Assembly (NCBI RefSeq): GCF_000428065.1
Contig: NZ_ATZF01000001.1
Coordinates: 363,822 to 427,821 of the forward strand
DNA length: 64,000 nucleotides
DNA from: Shimazuella kribbensis DSM 45090
GTDB lineage: Bacteria; Bacillota; Bacilli; Thermoactinomycetales; Thermoactinomycetaceae
Direction: 5' to 3'
The notes beneath the pieces were generated by a model. It saw nothing but the letters and a program-made list of their open reading frames with translations, had not been told where the DNA came from and did not search any database. Of this stretch, positions 61,612-64,000 are shown piece by piece. The position numbers and the translations under genes were made by a program. Positions within the stretch are counted from its first letter, which is position 1, and the number at the start of each line of letters is the position of its first letter.

Positions 61612-62373
61612 TTAGTGGAACTTTTTGACCAGCTTTAACGTCGCTACGATTAGAAAGCTAACAATTACTAATAAGAGCCATGAACTCACTTTGCCTAGAT
61701 GTACGACATTCCATGCATCGGTTTGGTTTGGATATTTCCAAGCTCCAAAGAATGTTGCGATATTTTCGGCTACCCAAATAAAAAATCCAATGAGTACAAA
61801 AGAAAGTGCGAGTGGCATGCGGTAACGAGTTCCATCAACCTCATATGTAACCCATGATTGCCAAAAGACGATGATTACTAGTCCAGTTAACCACCAACGA
61901 ATGTCAATCCAATAATGATGGGTGAAAAAATTTAAATATATCGCAGTTGCTAGAGGTACAACTACTAAAAACGGTGGCCACTTTATCAGTTCAACCTTAA
62001 ACCTTCTCCACGCTTGGCAAAGATAACTTGCTACACTTGCGTACATAAATCCACTATACAAAGGTACTCCGAAAATTTTAAAATATCCTGCCTCTGGATA
62101 AGACCAAGAGCCCATATGTACCTTAAAAAGTTCCAGTGCAAGTCCAATAACATGGAACAATGTGATAACCTTCAGTTCATCCCGTGTTTCAAGCCCAGAA
62201 CGCACCATCCACCACTGCATCAGAAGGCAGATGATGAGCAACCAGTCATACCGTGGTAGGAAGGGAAGTGGCATGATTTGTGTGAAAGCCAAAGATGCAA
62301 AAATAACGACAGGAAACAAACAGGAAAGAGCTTGCTCCCAACCAAAGCAAACGAGTTGTTTCAGTTCTCTCAT
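61612..62373 (-). CDS. DUF817 family membrane protein
   Basis: 253 aa with about seven helices, ATG 62373 behind GGAGGG. FKVHMGSWSYPEAGYFKIFG and IGFFIWVAENIATFFGAWKY are conserved DUF817 segments. Function unknown. Confidence 0.85.
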   Translation of the reverse strand: MRELKQLVCFGWEQALSCLFPVVIFASLAFTQIMPLPFLPRYDWLLIICLLMQWWMVRSGLETRDELKVITLFHVIGLALELFKVHMGSWSYPEAGYFKIFGVPLYSGFMYASVASYLCQAWRRFKVELIKWPPFLVVVPLATAIYLNFFTHHYWIDIRWWLTGLVIIVFWQSWVTYEVDGTRYRMPLALSFVLIGFFIWVAENIATFFGAWKYPNQTDAWNVVHLGKVSSWLLLVIVSFLIVATLKLVKKFH

Positions 62374-62515
62374 TTTTTGTCCCTCCAATGGTTTTTTCTG
62401 GATATGTGTAGATCTAGGTCCTGCTTAGTATAATTGTGAAATAGATTTAGGATTATATATATTGGTTTACCATCGGAAAACTGTCTTTTTTCCTTTCTAT
62501 GTTAAATATCCTACT

Positions 62516-62740
62516 TTAGGGCTTTTTCGTTTCTTCATCACTTCGATATTCCAAAATATCCCCCGGTTGACATTCTAAAGCTTTACAAATCGCCTCTAAA
62601 GTTGACAATCGAACCGCTTTTGCCTTTCCATTTTTCAATATAGAAAGATTAGCCATTGTGATGCCAACTCTCTCCGAAAGTTCAGTAACGCTCATTTTCC
62701 TTTTAGCCAGTACCACATCGATGTTGATAATAATCGCCAT
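62516..62740 (-). CDS. Xre-type transcriptional regulator (YozG-like)
   Basis: 74 aa: INIDVVLAKRKMSVTELSER, VGITMANLSILKNGKAKAVR and LSTLEAICKALECQPGDILE make a Cro/C1 HTH. ATG 62740 behind GAGGTGA. Two-gene unit with the DUF2975 protein upstream, a common pairing. Confidence 0.88.
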   Translation of the reverse strand: MAIIINIDVVLAKRKMSVTELSERVGITMANLSILKNGKAKAVRLSTLEAICKALECQPGDILEYRSDEETKKP

Positions 62741-62750
62741 GTTATTCACC

Positions 62751-63242
62751 TCAGACTATAAAGTCATTTTCTGATTTTATATCAACAGCTTCTTTTAGAA
62801 GCCTTTGAAGAACAGCAGCGAAGACTGCAATCACTATAGAAGCGAAAATAAAGATCAATCCGATTACGATGACACCTGGAGCGTCGTCTTTCTCCCCCAT
62901 AAGGTAAAAGAGTGGCGTCCCTACTGCATACAAGATACTGATCAGGATGGCACAGTATTTGATAGTCTTTAATGCTTTTACAGATAAATTCGAGAAAGCT
63001 TTGTTCTCGTCGATATAGTTTAAAAGTTTAAAAGTTTGATACAGAGCAAAGTAAAAAGGTATGGCTGTTGCATATAAATCGATTGAAACGAGATATTTCA
63101 TATAAGTAATATCTGGATATAATTCTGCTGCAAAATTCCCTATCTTAGGTACCAAAAATATGCACAAAGCAGGAACTGGGATTCCAATAAGAATAACAGC
63201 TATTTTTAAAAAGAGTGTTGTTCCTTGTTTCATAAGTGCCAC
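62751..63242 (-). CDS. DUF2975 family membrane protein (YoaS-like)
   Basis: 163 aa with four helices; TYMKYLVSIDLYATAIPFYF, LNYIDENKAFSNLSVKALKT and IKYCAILISILYAVGTPLFY are typical of DUF2975. Usually encoded with the small Xre regulator as here; probably regulates its activity. GAGGTGGCAC precedes the ATG. Confidence 0.85.
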   Translation of the reverse strand: MALMKQGTTLFLKIAVILIGIPVPALCIFLVPKIGNFAAELYPDITYMKYLVSIDLYATAIPFYFALYQTFKLLNYIDENKAFSNLSVKALKTIKYCAILISILYAVGTPLFYLMGEKDDAPGVIVIGLIFIFASIVIAVFAAVLQRLLKEAVDIKSENDFIV

Positions 63243-63388
63243 CTCAGTTATTTATTGTTAATTTGACTTTAAACTATATTTTATCGATTTACAATAAAAA
63301 ATTGTTGTTTTGTATTACATTATTATTGTTGTATTAGAATGAATACGTTCGAGAGAGAAATGTAGTAATCTGTGATAAAAAAATATTG

Positions 63389-63441
63389 CAATATATATCG
63401 ATACGATATATCATTCGTATATATCGTATCGATATATATTG
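63389..63441. promoter_or_regulatory. 22-bp perfect inverted repeat upstream of the BNR gene
   Basis: Left arm 63389-63410 (CAATATATATCGATACGATA...) and right arm 63420-63441 are perfect complements with a 9-nt spacer. Each arm contains its own small palindrome (TATCGATA). No T-run follows, so an operator is more likely than a terminator. Confidence 0.6.
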
Positions 63442-63473
63442 GACAACCATTTACAATTAAAGGAGAAAAAAAT

Positions 63474-64000
63474 ATGAAAAGGTTCTTTTTAGGTATGCCC
63501 GAGGAACTGGTAGTGGTAGATGAAAACGGATCATCATATGATGTTCAAAACCATCTATCAGGAATTCAGCCTACTTTTCTTACTTATGATCCATTCTCAC
63601 CAAATCGAATATATTGCGGAACAAACAAACAAGGTTTATGGGTAAGTGACAATGGCGGAGATTCCTGGCGGAAATTAGATCAAGATTTTTCTGATTATGC
63701 TATTACCTCTATACTTGTCAGCTCAACAAAAAAATTTAGGGGATATGGAGTTGTCTATATTGGTACGGAATTAAGTGAAATATTTTATTCGGAAGATGGA
63801 GGACAAACTTGGAGCCGATTTGATGTAATCCATTCTTTGCCGTCCTATGCAAGTTGGTCTTTTCCTGCCAACCCGGCAACTCATAATGTTCGATATATTA
63901 CGGAAGATTATAAAAATGGACAGTTGTATGTTTCCATTGAAGCAGGTGCAGTCATACGAAGCAAGAACAATGGAGAAAATTGGATGGATACAAAATTAGG
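63474..64000 (+). CDS. BNR/ASP-box beta-propeller protein (3' end outside window)
   Basis: ATG behind AAAGGAGA; the frame stays open to the window end (175 codons). Repeated Asp-box motifs SDNGGDSWRK, SEDGGQTWSR and SKNNGENWMD at about 50- to 65-residue spacing mark a sialidase/VPS10-like propeller. No signal peptide. Glycosidase or adaptor role cannot be decided from the visible part. Confidence 0.8.
   Translation, partial: MKRFFLGMPEELVVVDENGSSYDVQNHLSGIQPTFLTYDPFSPNRIYCGTNKQGLWVSDNGGDSWRKLDQDFSDYAITSILVSSTKKFRGYGVVYIGTELSEIFYSEDGGQTWSRFDVIHSLPSYASWSFPANPATHNVRYITEDYKNGQLYVSIEAGAVIRSKNNGENWMDTKL

Noticed and set aside
1-64000. CRISPR arrays, tRNA or rRNA genes
   Set aside because: No regularly spaced repeats, no cloverleaf with CCA-proximal TTCGA motif and no rRNA-like stretch were recognised on either strand.

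Overview
The window is a piece of a low-GC, endospore-forming Firmicute chromosome. It carries recN, spoIVB, spo0A, spoIIM, mciZ, fur and yqzK, and the order recN-spoIVB-spo0A followed by a branched-chain keto-acid operon is the Bacillales order. LipB instead of the LipM/LipL route and the tandem nucleoside phosphorylases would suit Thermoactinomycetaceae or a relative, but the family assignment is inference.

Region 1 (1-22,000) is the unusual part. spoIVB, encoding the SpoIVB signalling serine peptidase that triggers sigma-K activation, is cut after codon 379 by a 17.6-kb element bounded by a perfect 21-bp direct repeat (2335-2355 and 19967-19987). Joining the two copies restores one 424-codon spoIVB frame. 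The element has SP-beta-like genes: a large serine recombinase at the right end (SprA type), a 50-aa basic ORF just upstream of it (candidate excision factor), an MrpR-like tyrosine-recombinase-fold repressor, a YoqV-type ATP-dependent DNA ligase, a YolD-like protein and a SprT-like metalloprotein. It has no capsid, tail or lysis genes. It also carries a decayed Shedu defence gene, a secreted lipase-like protein, a membrane protein fused to a T5orf172 (GIY-YIG-like) domain, and several frameshifted genes. This is the layout of a sporulation-gene intervening element like skin in sigK or SP-beta in spsM. Directly downstream, the last 165 bp of spo0A are duplicated (about 96% identical) around the ruins of a tyrosine recombinase, the scar of a second, independent integration.

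Three short GC-rich single-gene segments (about 2,930-3,545, 13,140-13,510 and 22,090-23,345) have codon usage quite unlike the rest. They look imported, or chimeric.

Region 2 (23,300-39,100) is metabolic: a superoxide dismutase, a branched-chain amino-acid degradation operon (ptb-bcd-lpdV-bkdAA-bkdAB-bkdB, no buk), lipB to make the lipoyl cofactor of BkdB, then a propionyl-CoA/methylmalonyl-CoA block (split mutase, epimerase, carboxyltransferase) that receives the propionyl-CoA from Val/Ile breakdown, and a PepT-like peptidase.

Region 3 (39,500-53,100) has a nucleotidyltransferase, an ArsR-type regulator with a shared operator motif next to an exported hydrolase, a gluconate operon (gntR-gntK-gntP) with a GntR palindrome and a cre site, a drug/metabolite transporter pseudogene carrying a TnpB-less IS200/IS605 remnant, a sulfonate-type ABC operon behind a SAM-I riboswitch, KynB and an EcsC-family protein.

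Region 4 (53,000-64,000) has mciZ, nudF, membrane and lipoproteins, spoIIM, fur, ald, yqzK, then deoB and two tandem trimeric-type purine nucleoside phosphorylases, a truncated pdp, DUF817, a DUF2975/HTH pair, and the start of a BNR beta-propeller gene running off the window. No rRNA, tRNA or CRISPR array was seen.
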